From: Planctomycetota bacterium
GTDB taxonomy: Bacteria > Planctomycetota > Planctomycetia > Pirellulales > PNKZ01
DNA length: 54,558 bases
Reading direction: 5' to 3'
Assembly: GCA_017303535.1 (NCBI GenBank)
Contig: JAFLCO010000004.1
Coordinates: 1 to 54,558 of the forward strand
Shown: positions 44,647 through 54,558 of the stretch, one piece after another
Layout: each line of letters opens with the position of its first letter
How positions within the stretch are numbered: position 1 is the stretch's first letter
Notes under the pieces: model-generated
What the model was told of the DNA's origin: nothing
Database searches by the model: none
Seen by the model: the letters and a program-made list of their open reading frames with translations, nothing else
Program-made: the position numbers and the translations under genes

Positions 44647-46284
44647 ATGGCCGGCCGGTCGCAACCTGCGTCCCGTTGGATGGAGCGAATCTCCGGAGCC
44701 GTGCGCCGCCGCGCGCTTGCCTGGCGTCGCGCACTTGGCGGCCCACCGCCGGCCCTCTCGGCGGCCAAAGCTTTGAACTGGCTCGAAGAATGTGCGATGC
44801 GCGGCAACGGGCTCGCACCCACGTGCGGTTCGACCGCCGTTTGTCCCGGGCTCACCGCCGCCGCGATTCCCACGCTGTTGAACTTCGGTCGCACCGAAAC
44901 GGCCCTCTCGTTCGCCTATCGCCTGCTGGCCATTCAAGCCCGCGACGGTTCCGTGCCCGACGCCGGCCTGCTGCACACTTCGATATTTAATACGGCCCAA
45001 ACGGTTCGCGCCTGGCGCACGCTCGTCGACGCCGATCTGCTGCCCGAAGCTTTGCCGGCCATGCGGAAGGCGTGCGGCTACCTCGTCTCGCGCATCTCCG
45101 ACGACGGCTCGCTCCGGTTTCCCGCGGGCGGCGGCTCGTTCGAACGTTGGTCGACCCCCGCCGTGCAGCTCGCCGGCTTCTCCGAACTGCTCGCCGCCGC
45201 GCGACGTTTTCAAATGCCGCAATGGCGGCTCGCGCTCGCTCGGGCCGTCGATCGCGTGGCCCGTCGCGACGATGCGAGCGTCGGGCAGGTGGCGTCGCAC
45301 GTCATGGCGCACGGCGTCGAAGCCTTGCTGGAACTCGCCGAGGTCGACGCCCGCTGCGAATACTTGGCACGCCGGGCCCTCGATCAAGCCTCGGCCTGCC
45401 TCAGTGCCGACGGTTCGCTCCCCGTCGATCTCGCGCATGAGTGGACTTCGTCGGCCGGCCTGGCGCACTTCGCCGCGCTCTGGTTCCGTGCGGGCGACCA
45501 CCGAGCCGGCTCCGCCGCCATGCGGCAACTGGCCCGACGTCAAACGCCCGCCGGCGGTTGGACCGGTAGCTGGGGTCGCGGGGCCGCGTTCTTTCCGAAC
45601 CACGGTTCGGCTTGGACCGCGAAGTTCGCCCTCGACGCGCAACGGCTGCAAGTCGCCACGGCCTTCGCCGACGCCCCGGCGACGCTGCTCGAACCGCCGG
45701 CCGACGACGATGCCCGCCTGCGCTTAGTGCTCGACTTGGCCGACGACGTTGCCGCGCGCTGCGGCCCGAGTGCCCGCATCGCCGACGTCGGCTGCGGCAG
45801 CGGGCGCTTTCTGAGCCGCATCGCCGCGAGCCGTCCGCGGTTGCAACTGACCGGCATCGACCCGTCGCCCGCGCTCTTGGAACATCTGCCGCAGCGCGCG
45901 ACCGGCCTGCCCGGCGACTTGCTGCGCCTGCCCGCGGCCGACGGATCGTTCGACGCCGCGTTCTGCATCGAAGCGCTCGAGCACGCGTTGGTGCCGGAGC
46001 GGGCCGTGGCCGAACTCTGCCGCGTGGTCCGCCCCGGCGGCCGCGTCGTGATCATCGACAAAGACGCCCGGTTCCAATCGCTCTCGCTCACGGAACCGTG
46101 GGAACAATGGTTCGCCCCGCAGTCGCTGATGCAGCAATTGGCGGAACACTGCGACAACGTCTGCTGCGCCCCGCTCCCAAGCGGCCCCCAACAACAAACC
46201 CCCGGCCTCTTCCTCTGCTGGAGCGGCACTAAAAAAGCCGCAGCCGCGACAACGATCGCGCCACCCCAACGCCGCGCGGCGTAA
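44647..46284 (+). CDS. Alpha/alpha-toroid plus SAM methyltransferase fusion
   Basis: This 545-residue protein joins two domains. Residues ~40-340 form an alpha/alpha toroid resembling the prenyltransferase/squalene-cyclase superfamily, with repeats such as DGSVPDAG, DGSLRFPAGGGSFERWSTPAVQLAG and a QW-like RRQTPAGGWTGSWG. Residues ~370-500 are a class I methyltransferase: IADVGCGSGRFLSRIAASRP (motif I), GIDPSPALLEHLP, FDAAFCIEALEHAL and LCRVVRPGGRVVIID. The likely product is a modified glycan or lipid near the GT39 enzyme (inference). No cyclase catalytic DxDD is recognised, so the toroid may bind rather than cyclise. ATG 44647 follows a strong GAGGA. Confidence 0.78.
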   Translation: MAGRSQPASRWMERISGAVRRRALAWRRALGGPPPALSAAKALNWLEECAMRGNGLAPTCGSTAVCPGLTAAAIPTLLNFGRTETALSFAYRLLAIQARDGSVPDAGLLHTSIFNTAQTVRAWRTLVDADLLPEALPAMRKACGYLVSRISDDGSLRFPAGGGSFERWSTPAVQLAGFSELLAAARRFQMPQWRLALARAVDRVARRDDASVGQVASHVMAHGVEALLELAEVDARCEYLARRALDQASACLSADGSLPVDLAHEWTSSAGLAHFAALWFRAGDHRAGSAAMRQLARRQTPAGGWTGSWGRGAAFFPNHGSAWTAKFALDAQRLQVATAFADAPATLLEPPADDDARLRLVLDLADDVAARCGPSARIADVGCGSGRFLSRIAASRPRLQLTGIDPSPALLEHLPQRATGLPGDLLRLPAADGSFDAAFCIEALEHALVPERAVAELCRVVRPGGRVVIIDKDARFQSLSLTEPWEQWFAPQSLMQQLAEHCDNVCCAPLPSGPQQQTPGLFLCWSGTKKAAAATTIAPPQRRAA

Positions 46285-46285
46285 C

Positions 46286-46332
46286 GTTAGCCCCCAATTC
46301 TTCAGCCCGGTGGCAATGGACGGGGCGAACTG
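46286..46332 (+). repeat. Degraded TAGCC hairpin
   Basis: GTTAGCCCCCAATTCTTCAG, then CCCGGTGGCAATGGACGGGG. It matches the 47147-47192 unit in order but has a broken stem. It starts two bases after the upstream stop codon. Confidence 0.5.
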
Positions 46333-46506
46333 TGCCACCCAGCGCAAACTGTGCTCTGCAAGAATTGCTTGATCAATGCGCGCGGTGTAGAACGACTGCA
46401 AGTATCTGCCAGCGAAACAAGTACGCGGCGTCAGCAGGGTTGTCGGACAGACTTTCGTATCCCGCGCCGGCGCGCGTTTATAACAAGTTAGACGAAGGCG
46501 ACGGCG

Positions 46507-46962
46507 ATGGCTCCAATATCTCGATTGTCCCGCCACCCTGTTCTTCTCGGTTTCGTCGCTGGTTGGGCAATTGGATTACTTTGGTGGTCCGGACTCATGA
46601 TCTCATTCGGTCCATCCGCGCGCGTTACCCATACCGCAGATGGACAATGGCATGAAGAGCCAATCACAGTTGGGAGCCGTATGGCTAAAGGACCTGTTAT
46701 GGCAATCCCTTGGGGCGTTGTGGGGTTGATTGTTGGTGCAGTCAACTTGTGGTTCCGAGGTTATAGCCTTCCTGTCATGGCGATATTGGGGAGTCTTGCC
46801 GGTGGCGTGTTTTCATGGTGTTCTCGCCCGTTTGACGGATGGCTCGCCCTCACGATGCCCTTTGACTGTTTGGTTGGTACAACAATCGGATCTGTTTTAG
46901 GAATCACGATTGCGTCACGTTTTGAGAAGACAGGCCAAAGCCGAACCAGCCATTGGACTTGA
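46507..46962 (+). CDS. Small polytopic membrane protein, low-GC composition
   Basis: This 151-residue protein has about four hydrophobic segments (VLLGFVAGWAIGLLWWSGLMI, VMAIPWGVVGLIVGAVNLWF, VMAILGSLAGGVFSWC, CLVGTTIGSVLGITIA). I do not recognise a family. Its DNA is visibly AT-richer (near 50% GC by eye) than the neighbours and uses codons such as TTT, AAT, GGA and CCT more freely. It lies between a degraded and an intact palindromic repeat. This suggests a recent arrival or relaxed constraint, and the function is unknown. Confidence 0.65.
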   Translation: MAPISRLSRHPVLLGFVAGWAIGLLWWSGLMISFGPSARVTHTADGQWHEEPITVGSRMAKGPVMAIPWGVVGLIVGAVNLWFRGYSLPVMAILGSLAGGVFSWCSRPFDGWLALTMPFDCLVGTTIGSVLGITIASRFEKTGQSRTSHWT

Positions 46963-47146
46963 GGCGGCGGCATTTCGATTTTTCAGTTGTCAATGACTCA
47001 CTTGCCGCTGCGCAACTGAATGGTAGCGTTAGGACGCAGGGTTGGCGCATGATTCCGGTCGAGACCGGAATCTCTTGCGGTCTCGCGGGGTCAAGAAGAC
47101 GGCCGCAGCAACGACATGGCGTCGCTGCAGCGTTGAGCCGCGCAAA

Positions 47147-47317
47147 CCTTAGCCCCCGGTTCTTCAAACCGGGGGCAATCGACGGGGCGAACGTGTCGAC
47201 GCCCACTTCACACACTAGCCCCGAAGCGCAAGCGAGGGGGCATGTCGCCGAGTAATGTTCTATCGCATGCCTGCCGACAGGCCGCATTGCCCCCGGCATA
47301 AAGTGCCGGGGGCTAAG
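47147..47317. mobile_element. 171-bp three-part composite palindromic element
   Basis: Left hairpin CCTTAGCCCCCGGTTCTTC..AAACCGGGGGCA (47147-47180), ACTAGCC module forward (47211-47246), right hairpin TGCCCCCGGCATAAAGTGCC..GGGGGCTAAG (47286-47317). It is colinear with the reverse complement of 25313-25486, including CACACACTAGCCCCG in the middle. The 362-base gap 46963-47324 contains only this element and some unassigned bases before it. Confidence 0.65.
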
Positions 47318-47324
47318 TCGACGT

Positions 47325-47786
47325 CTATGTGCATTTCCCGCAGTGGCCCTTGAGCAGCACTTCGGTGAGTGAGCCGATGACCGACTTTTTGCTGCCCGGG
47401 GCGGGTGAGATGTCGACCTTTACTTCGTTCAAGCAGCTGACCTCGCCGCAATCGACGCAGACGAAGTGCGGGTGCTTGGCGTCGTGCGCGTGTCCTTGGC
47501 GGCGCACTTCGTAGCGCCAGACGTGGTCGCCGAGTTCCGAGCGCGTCACGATGCCGGCTTCGGCCAAGTCCATCAGGTTGCGATAGACCGTGGCCCGTTC
47601 CAAGCCTTGCGACTCGAGCTGATCGGCCAAGTCGGCGTGCGACAGCGGGCTTTTGGAACTGAGCAATTGCTGCAACACGGCCAAGCGCGGCGCGGTGCTG
47701 CGCAGGCCCGACGAGCGCAGTTCGTCCTTCAATCCGTCTAACTTACCGGCGACTTTGGCGGGCGGCTTCTTCGTGGTCTTTTGCAT
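47325..47786 (-). CDS. fur: Fur family metal-dependent regulator
   Basis: This 153-residue regulator has a winged-helix DNA-binding part (LERATVYRNLMDLAEAGIV, 62-80) after PRLAVLQQLLSSKSPLSHADL. The metal/dimer part has HPHFVCVDCGEVSCL (C110, C113) and a C-terminal HCGKC (C149, C152), which form structural Cys4 zinc sites. His-rich GHAHDAKHPHF provides metal ligands. It could be Fur, Zur or PerR; the sequence does not decide. The start at 47786 (MQKTTKKPP) fits the family. Divergent from uvrA, with a likely promoter and operator in between. Confidence 0.85.
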   Translation of the reverse strand: MQKTTKKPPAKVAGKLDGLKDELRSSGLRSTAPRLAVLQQLLSSKSPLSHADLADQLESQGLERATVYRNLMDLAEAGIVTRSELGDHVWRYEVRRQGHAHDAKHPHFVCVDCGEVSCLNEVKVDISPAPGSKKSVIGSLTEVLLKGHCGKCT

Positions 47787-48115
47787 GTCGTGATGCGCGG
47801 AGAAACCGCAACGAGTGGCGCGCCGCGGAAATCGGGCGCTATGTTGCAATTGTAATTCTGTCGCACTTTGGTTGCAAACCGCGCTCTTTATAGGGCTGAT
47901 TTGTTCGTGTGCCATGCCGTCACGACGAAGTCGGGTCGGCATGAATCGACCTCGATTAAAACATGCCGACCTCGCCTGCGGCGATGACGGCATGGCACGG
48001 CCGGCTGGTTGTGAAGGCCGACCGGTCGGTTTACACTGGCCAGATTGGAAACCACGCGCCGGCGTCGACAGTGCGCCCGCAGCCGCCCGGCCGTGTGAAC
48101 CCGGCCCGAAATCGC
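47787..48115. other. Divergent fur/uvrA intergenic region
   Basis: A 329-base gap. The fur-proximal part holds a promoter-like pair and a palindrome (see 47844-47877). No LexA-type site was recognised for uvrA. The start of uvrA lacks a clear Shine-Dalgarno. Confidence 0.4.
47844..47877 (-). promoter_or_regulatory. Putative fur promoter with overlapping palindrome
   Basis: On the minus strand TTGCAA (47872-47877) and TACAAT (47849-47854) are spaced by 17 bases, close to -35 and -10 boxes. The near-palindrome TTACAATTGCAA (47844-47855) overlaps the -10 box and could be an autoregulatory operator. The box type is not the canonical Fur box. Confidence 0.4.
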
Positions 48116-51229
<3,114 letters not shown>

Positions 51230-51268
51230 GGGCGGCCTTATTGCCGCAGCTAAAGAAGTGTTCGCGTC

Positions 51269-52141
51269 ATGGAAGAACCCAAGCTCGTTCCGCGCCGCAA
51301 CTTTCTTCGTCGGGCCACGTGGGGCACCATGAGCGCCGCGGCGGCTGCGTTTCTTTACACTTGGCGCGTGGAGCCGCATTGGGTCGAGCTCGTCGAGCGC
51401 GAGTTGCCGGTCGTTGATTTGCCGCCGGAGCTCGACGGCAAGACGCTCGTGCAGTTGAGCGACTTGCATATCGGTCGGCTCGTCGACGACGACTATATGA
51501 CGCGCTGCCTCGAATCCGTCGCGGCGATACAGCCTGATCTTGTCGTGATGACCGGCGATTGGATGTCGTGTGACGGCGCGGAAGAAGTCGAGCACGTGGC
51601 GCGTGTGCTGGAAAGTTTGCAACCGGCACGGCTCGGCACGTTCGGCATTACGGGCAACCACGACTACGGGCGGGCCTGGGCCAACGAAGGGGTCGGCGAT
51701 CAACTGGAGCGGCGTCTCGCGGAACTCGGCATTCGGCTCTTGCGTAACGAAGCCGCTACGGTTGAAGGTCTCAATCTCGTCGGACTCGAAGACCTCTGGA
51801 GCCCACGCTTCAATCAACCGACCGCACGCCGGCTCTTGGCGGAGGCGACCGGCTCGCCGTCGATCGTGCTGTGCCATAATCCCGACGCTTGCGATCGACC
51901 GATCTGGGGCGACTATCAAGGTTGGATTTTGGCCGGCCACACCCACGGCGGGCAATGCAAGCCGCCGTTTCTGCCGCCGCCGCTGTTGCCGGTGCAGAAT
52001 CGTCGGTACACGAGCGGCGAGTTCGACGTCGGGCCCGGCCGGAAGCTCTACATTCACCGCGGCGTCGGCTATTTGCGACGCGTTCGTTTCAACGTCCGGC
52101 CGGAAATCACGGCCTTCACGCTTCGGCGGGCAACGACTTAG
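51269..52141 (+). CDS. Tat-exported YkuE-like metallophosphoesterase
   Basis: This 290-residue protein begins with a twin-arginine motif (RRNFLRRATWG) and a hydrophobic stretch (AAAAAFLYTW). The dimetal motifs are complete: LVQLSDLHIGR, VVMTGDWMS, GITGNHDYG, VLCHNPD and LAGHTHGGQ. This is the YkuE/YaeI type, whose members act as phospholipid phosphodiesterases (family knowledge). It would act outside the cytoplasmic membrane. It lies 39 bases after uvrA. Copy 3 of the GGGTGGCTGGG element follows. Confidence 0.87.
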   Translation: MEEPKLVPRRNFLRRATWGTMSAAAAAFLYTWRVEPHWVELVERELPVVDLPPELDGKTLVQLSDLHIGRLVDDDYMTRCLESVAAIQPDLVVMTGDWMSCDGAEEVEHVARVLESLQPARLGTFGITGNHDYGRAWANEGVGDQLERRLAELGIRLLRNEAATVEGLNLVGLEDLWSPRFNQPTARRLLAEATGSPSIVLCHNPDACDRPIWGDYQGWILAGHTHGGQCKPPFLPPPLLPVQNRRYTSGEFDVGPGRKLYIHRGVGYLRRVRFNVRPEITAFTLRRATT

Positions 52142-52167
52142 AGAGTTTCCACATGGACTTCCGCGTC

Positions 52168-52253
52168 GGGTGGCTGGGTCTGGAGCCGAAGGCGAAGGCC
52201 CAGTAACTAGACGTCGCTCACTGGGGCACCGCTGCGCTATGCCCCAGCCACCC
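52168..52253. repeat. GGGTGGCTGGG...CCCAGCCACCC element, copy 3
   Basis: Same ends as copies 1 and 2, with AAGGCCCAGTA and CTGGGGCACCGCT inside. It lies between two convergent genes. Confidence 0.75.
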
Positions 52254-52275
52254 CGTGACATCATCGGCAAAGAAT

Positions 52276-54558
52276 CTATTTCTGTTCGCCTTGCCCGATG
52301 CCGGTCGTGTAGGCGCGGTACTGATCGGCGTACTTCGCCGGCGGAGCGCTGCGGCGGGCTCCGCGCAGTTGCCGCGAGTCGTCGTCACCCGCGGTCGCCC
52401 CTTGTTGCTCGGTCGTGCGCGGTCGCAGGCCGAGGCCCTTGAGCGTGTCTTGATATTGCTTCTGGGCCGTGTCCGCTTGAGGGCCTTGTTGCTGAGCCGC
52501 CTTGCGCATTTCGTCCCAGCGCCGCACGAACTGCTCCATCGCTTCCTGCGAACCGAATTTCTTCAATAGCTCCGGATCGACGGTTCCCTTCTCGACGTCG
52601 TTCTTCAACTTGTCGAGCGTCAGGTCGGTCACCTTCTTCGTGTATTCGAGATTCGCTTCGTCGCCGCCCGGCTCGGGAGCTTGGCGCGGCTGCGGATGGA
52701 AGTCGCCTTCCGGAGTTCCGCCGCCGCCGGAATTCGAACCGCCGGGCTTGCCTCCTTGTTCCATGTTCTGCGGATTGCGTTTCGACCGATCTCCCTGCCG
52801 ATCGCCGCCCGTGTTGGCCGACTCGCTTTGACCGCCGGCTTCGTTGCCCCCTTGGCGAGTGTTCGAGCCGGCGCCTTTTTCACCGGATGCTTCGCCGCCG
52901 CTGGGTTGCTTGCCGCGAACCTTGTCGCCCGCTTGGTTGCCGGTCGCCGAATCGCCTTGCTCTTGCGCGGCGCCGGCCCCTTGATCGCCGGCTGTGTTCG
53001 AGCCTGCCGCGCCGGTTCCCTTTTGGTTCGATTTCTGCCCGCCCCCCTGTTCACCTTTGCCGTTGCGGTCGCCGCTGGAGTCGCCGCGGGCGTCCGATTC
53101 GCTCCGGCTGCCGCTCGGGCTCTTGGCCTCGTTGCCTTGGCCCGACTCTTGTTGATTCTGCGACGATGCCGCACCGCCCGGGTCGCGCGGCTTCGACATC
53201 TCTTGCTGCTCGGGCGAACCCTCGTTGTTGGAGTTCCCCTTCGCGCCGCCCGAGCGATCGCCGCCGGCCGGCTGTTGGGCGTTGGCCGAGGGCTTGGCGT
53301 TGCCTTCGGCCGTCGGACCTTGTTCGCCGGGGCGCTGCTCGGGCCGCTTGTCGTCTTTGTTCGGGGCCGTGCCGCCGGTGGCGCCGGAGTTCCCTTGCTG
53401 GGTTTGCTTGCCTTGCTGGTTCGGCGTCGGATTGCCGGAGTTCGGCTGAGCACCTTGACGCTGCTCGCCGCCCGGTTGCTGCATGTCTTGTTGCGGACTG
53501 TTGCCGCCCGGCTTCGGGCCTTCGGCCTTGTTGCCGCTCGGGTTTTCGCCGGCGGCCGGCTTGTCGGTCGGTCGGGCTCCTTCGGTGTTGCCGGGCTTGT
53601 CGCCGGACGCCGGTTGCTGCTTGCCTTGCTCGGCCGCGTTGCCGCCGTCCGTCGGCTTGCGGCTCACCTCGCGGCCTTGGCCGTTGTTCTCGCCGGGCCG
53701 CTGTTCGTTCGCGCCGGAGCCTGCGCCGTCCTGGCGTTGCATGGCTTCGTTGGTGCCGCCCTGCGTTCCATTCTGCTGGTCGCTCGGCTGCTGCTGGTTC
53801 GTCCCTTTACCGCCTGATCCGCCCGACTGTTCCGGCTTTTCTTGATCGGATTGACCGCCGGCGTCTTGCCCGCCACCGGAGCCGCCGCGTTTGCCGCTGC
53901 CCGCCTCGTCTCCCTTCGGCTGCTGATCCGGACGCTGGCCGGCCCCCGATTTCTGATCGGCCGGTTCTTGATCGCGACCATGCTTGTCCGGGCCGCCGGC
54001 GTTCGGCTGATTCTGCCGATCCGCGCCGGTTCCTTCTTCGCCCGGCTTGCGCATCTCGGAATTCTGACCGTCGCCCGACTTTTGCTGTTGGCCCGATTGC
54101 TGATTCTGTCCTTGCTGCTGCTGACCGGACTGTTGCTGCTGACCCGGCTGCTGGTTCTGCCCCTGTTGCTGATCTTGGCCCCGTTGTTGCTGCTGTGATC
54201 CAGGCTGCTGCTGTTCCTGTTGTTGCCGTTCACCGGCCGAGGCTTGTTGATTGTCTTGCTTCTGATCGCCCGGCTGTTGTTGCTGCTGCCCGTTGCCGGC
54301 CTGCTTGTCGTAATGTTTCTTCAGTTCTTCGAAGATGCGGCCCGGGTCGTTCTGGTCGAGCGGTTTCTCATCTTCGCGGTTGCCTTGTTGGGTGCCTTGC
54401 TGCTGGTTGCCGGCCTGTTGCTCGGGCAAGCCGTTTTGCTTCTGGTCGCCTTGCTTCGAGTCGCCCTGTTGCTGGGCCTGTTGCTGCTGACCGTTCTGCC
54501 GATCGCCGGCTTGCGACTGGCCTTGGCCGTTTTGCTGCTGACCGTTCTGTTGGTCGCC
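52276..54558 (-). CDS. Gln/Gly/Asn-rich large protein with conserved C-terminal helices (partial)
   Basis: The frame is open from the right edge to the stop at 52276, giving at least 760 residues; the N-terminus lies outside the window. Most of the visible protein is low-complexity, dominated by Q, G, N, S, A, P and K (for example QQGQNQQPGQQQQSG). About the last 125 residues are globular and helical: ANLEYTKKVTDLTLDKLKND, PELLKKFGSQEAMEQFVRRWDE and PPAKYADQYRAYTTGIGQG. This fits the large planctomycete membrane proteins with a coiled-coil N-terminus and a long Q/G-rich spacer. Function is unknown. A TTG near 54429 is an unlikely start, since the frame continues. Confidence 0.7.
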   Translation of the reverse strand, partial: GDQQNGQQQNGQGQSQAGDRQNGQQQQAQQQGDSKQGDQKQNGLPEQQAGNQQQGTQQGNREDEKPLDQNDPGRIFEELKKHYDKQAGNGQQQQQPGDQKQDNQQASAGERQQQEQQQPGSQQQQRGQDQQQGQNQQPGQQQQSGQQQQGQNQQSGQQQKSGDGQNSEMRKPGEEGTGADRQNQPNAGGPDKHGRDQEPADQKSGAGQRPDQQPKGDEAGSGKRGGSGGGQDAGGQSDQEKPEQSGGSGGKGTNQQQPSDQQNGTQGGTNEAMQRQDGAGSGANEQRPGENNGQGREVSRKPTDGGNAAEQGKQQPASGDKPGNTEGARPTDKPAAGENPSGNKAEGPKPGGNSPQQDMQQPGGEQRQGAQPNSGNPTPNQQGKQTQQGNSGATGGTAPNKDDKRPEQRPGEQGPTAEGNAKPSANAQQPAGGDRSGGAKGNSNNEGSPEQQEMSKPRDPGGAASSQNQQESGQGNEAKSPSGSRSESDARGDSSGDRNGKGEQGGGQKSNQKGTGAAGSNTAGDQGAGAAQEQGDSATGNQAGDKVRGKQPSGGEASGEKGAGSNTRQGGNEAGGQSESANTGGDRQGDRSKRNPQNMEQGGKPGGSNSGGGGTPEGDFHPQPRQAPEPGGDEANLEYTKKVTDLTLDKLKNDVEKGTVDPELLKKFGSQEAMEQFVRRWDEMRKAAQQQGPQADTAQKQYQDTLKGLGLRPRTTEQQGATAGDDDSRQLRGARRSAPPAKYADQYRAYTTGIGQGEQK

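Overview
The window reads as chromosomal DNA of a planctomycete, most likely in or near the order Pirellulales (inference from gene content). The indicators are two DUF1501 Tat-signal proteins, one paired with DUF1800 and one with a cytochrome-type DUF1549/DUF1553 protein. There are also sulfatase-era style secreted hydrolases, a ThuA-like protein, a huge Gln/Gly/Asn-rich protein with a conserved helical tail, and high-GC DNA full of short palindromic intergenic repeats. No rRNA, tRNA, CRISPR array, prophage or full insertion sequence was recognised.

Layout. 1-2548: the end of a membrane protein gene, then a large minus-strand gene with a kinase-like C-terminal half, broken by an 8-bp tandem duplication. 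2549-3257: a gene-free stretch holding a short-motif array and a mini-element with 27-bp terminal inverted repeats. 3258-7985: a secreted DUF3352-like protein and a DUF1800-DUF1501 operon. 8303-15032: soluble transhydrogenase, a D-aminoacylase-like amidohydrolase, a secreted barrel/CBM-like protein, a sulfotransferase and a thioredoxin-like lipoprotein. 15366-21121: a flagellar export and regulation operon (flhA, flhF, flhG, a small membrane protein, fliA-type sigma factor) closed by a terminator. 21278-31617: secreted alpha/beta hydrolases, a beta-helix protein, a class II HDAC-like deacetylase, a sugar isomerase, thioredoxin, an AcuI-type reductase, a ThuA-like protein and a small lipoprotein. 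31766-36678: metallophosphoesterase, diacylglycerol-kinase-like lipid kinase and a SERCA-type Ca2+ ATPase. 36966-41672: the cytochrome/DUF1549/DUF1553 protein and its DUF1501 partner. 41691-46284: PAP2 phosphatase, a GT39-type glycosyltransferase and an alpha/alpha-toroid-methyltransferase fusion, plausibly an envelope polysaccharide or lipid group. 46507-54558: a lower-GC membrane protein, Fur regulator, UvrA with a long linker, a Tat-exported phosphoesterase and the Gln/Gly-rich protein, which runs off the right edge.

The most unusual signal is in the intergenic DNA. At least fifteen hairpins carry a TAGCC head (or GGCTA tail). Some form paired modules, and two form homologous ~172-bp three-part composites about 22 kb apart. 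Two genes (flhG and the lipid kinase) take their TAG stop codon from such an element, and another palindrome lies in frame inside uvrA. A second pattern is a pair of short-motif arrays (2.9 kb and 25.1 kb) that share one core and differ in the repeated word.
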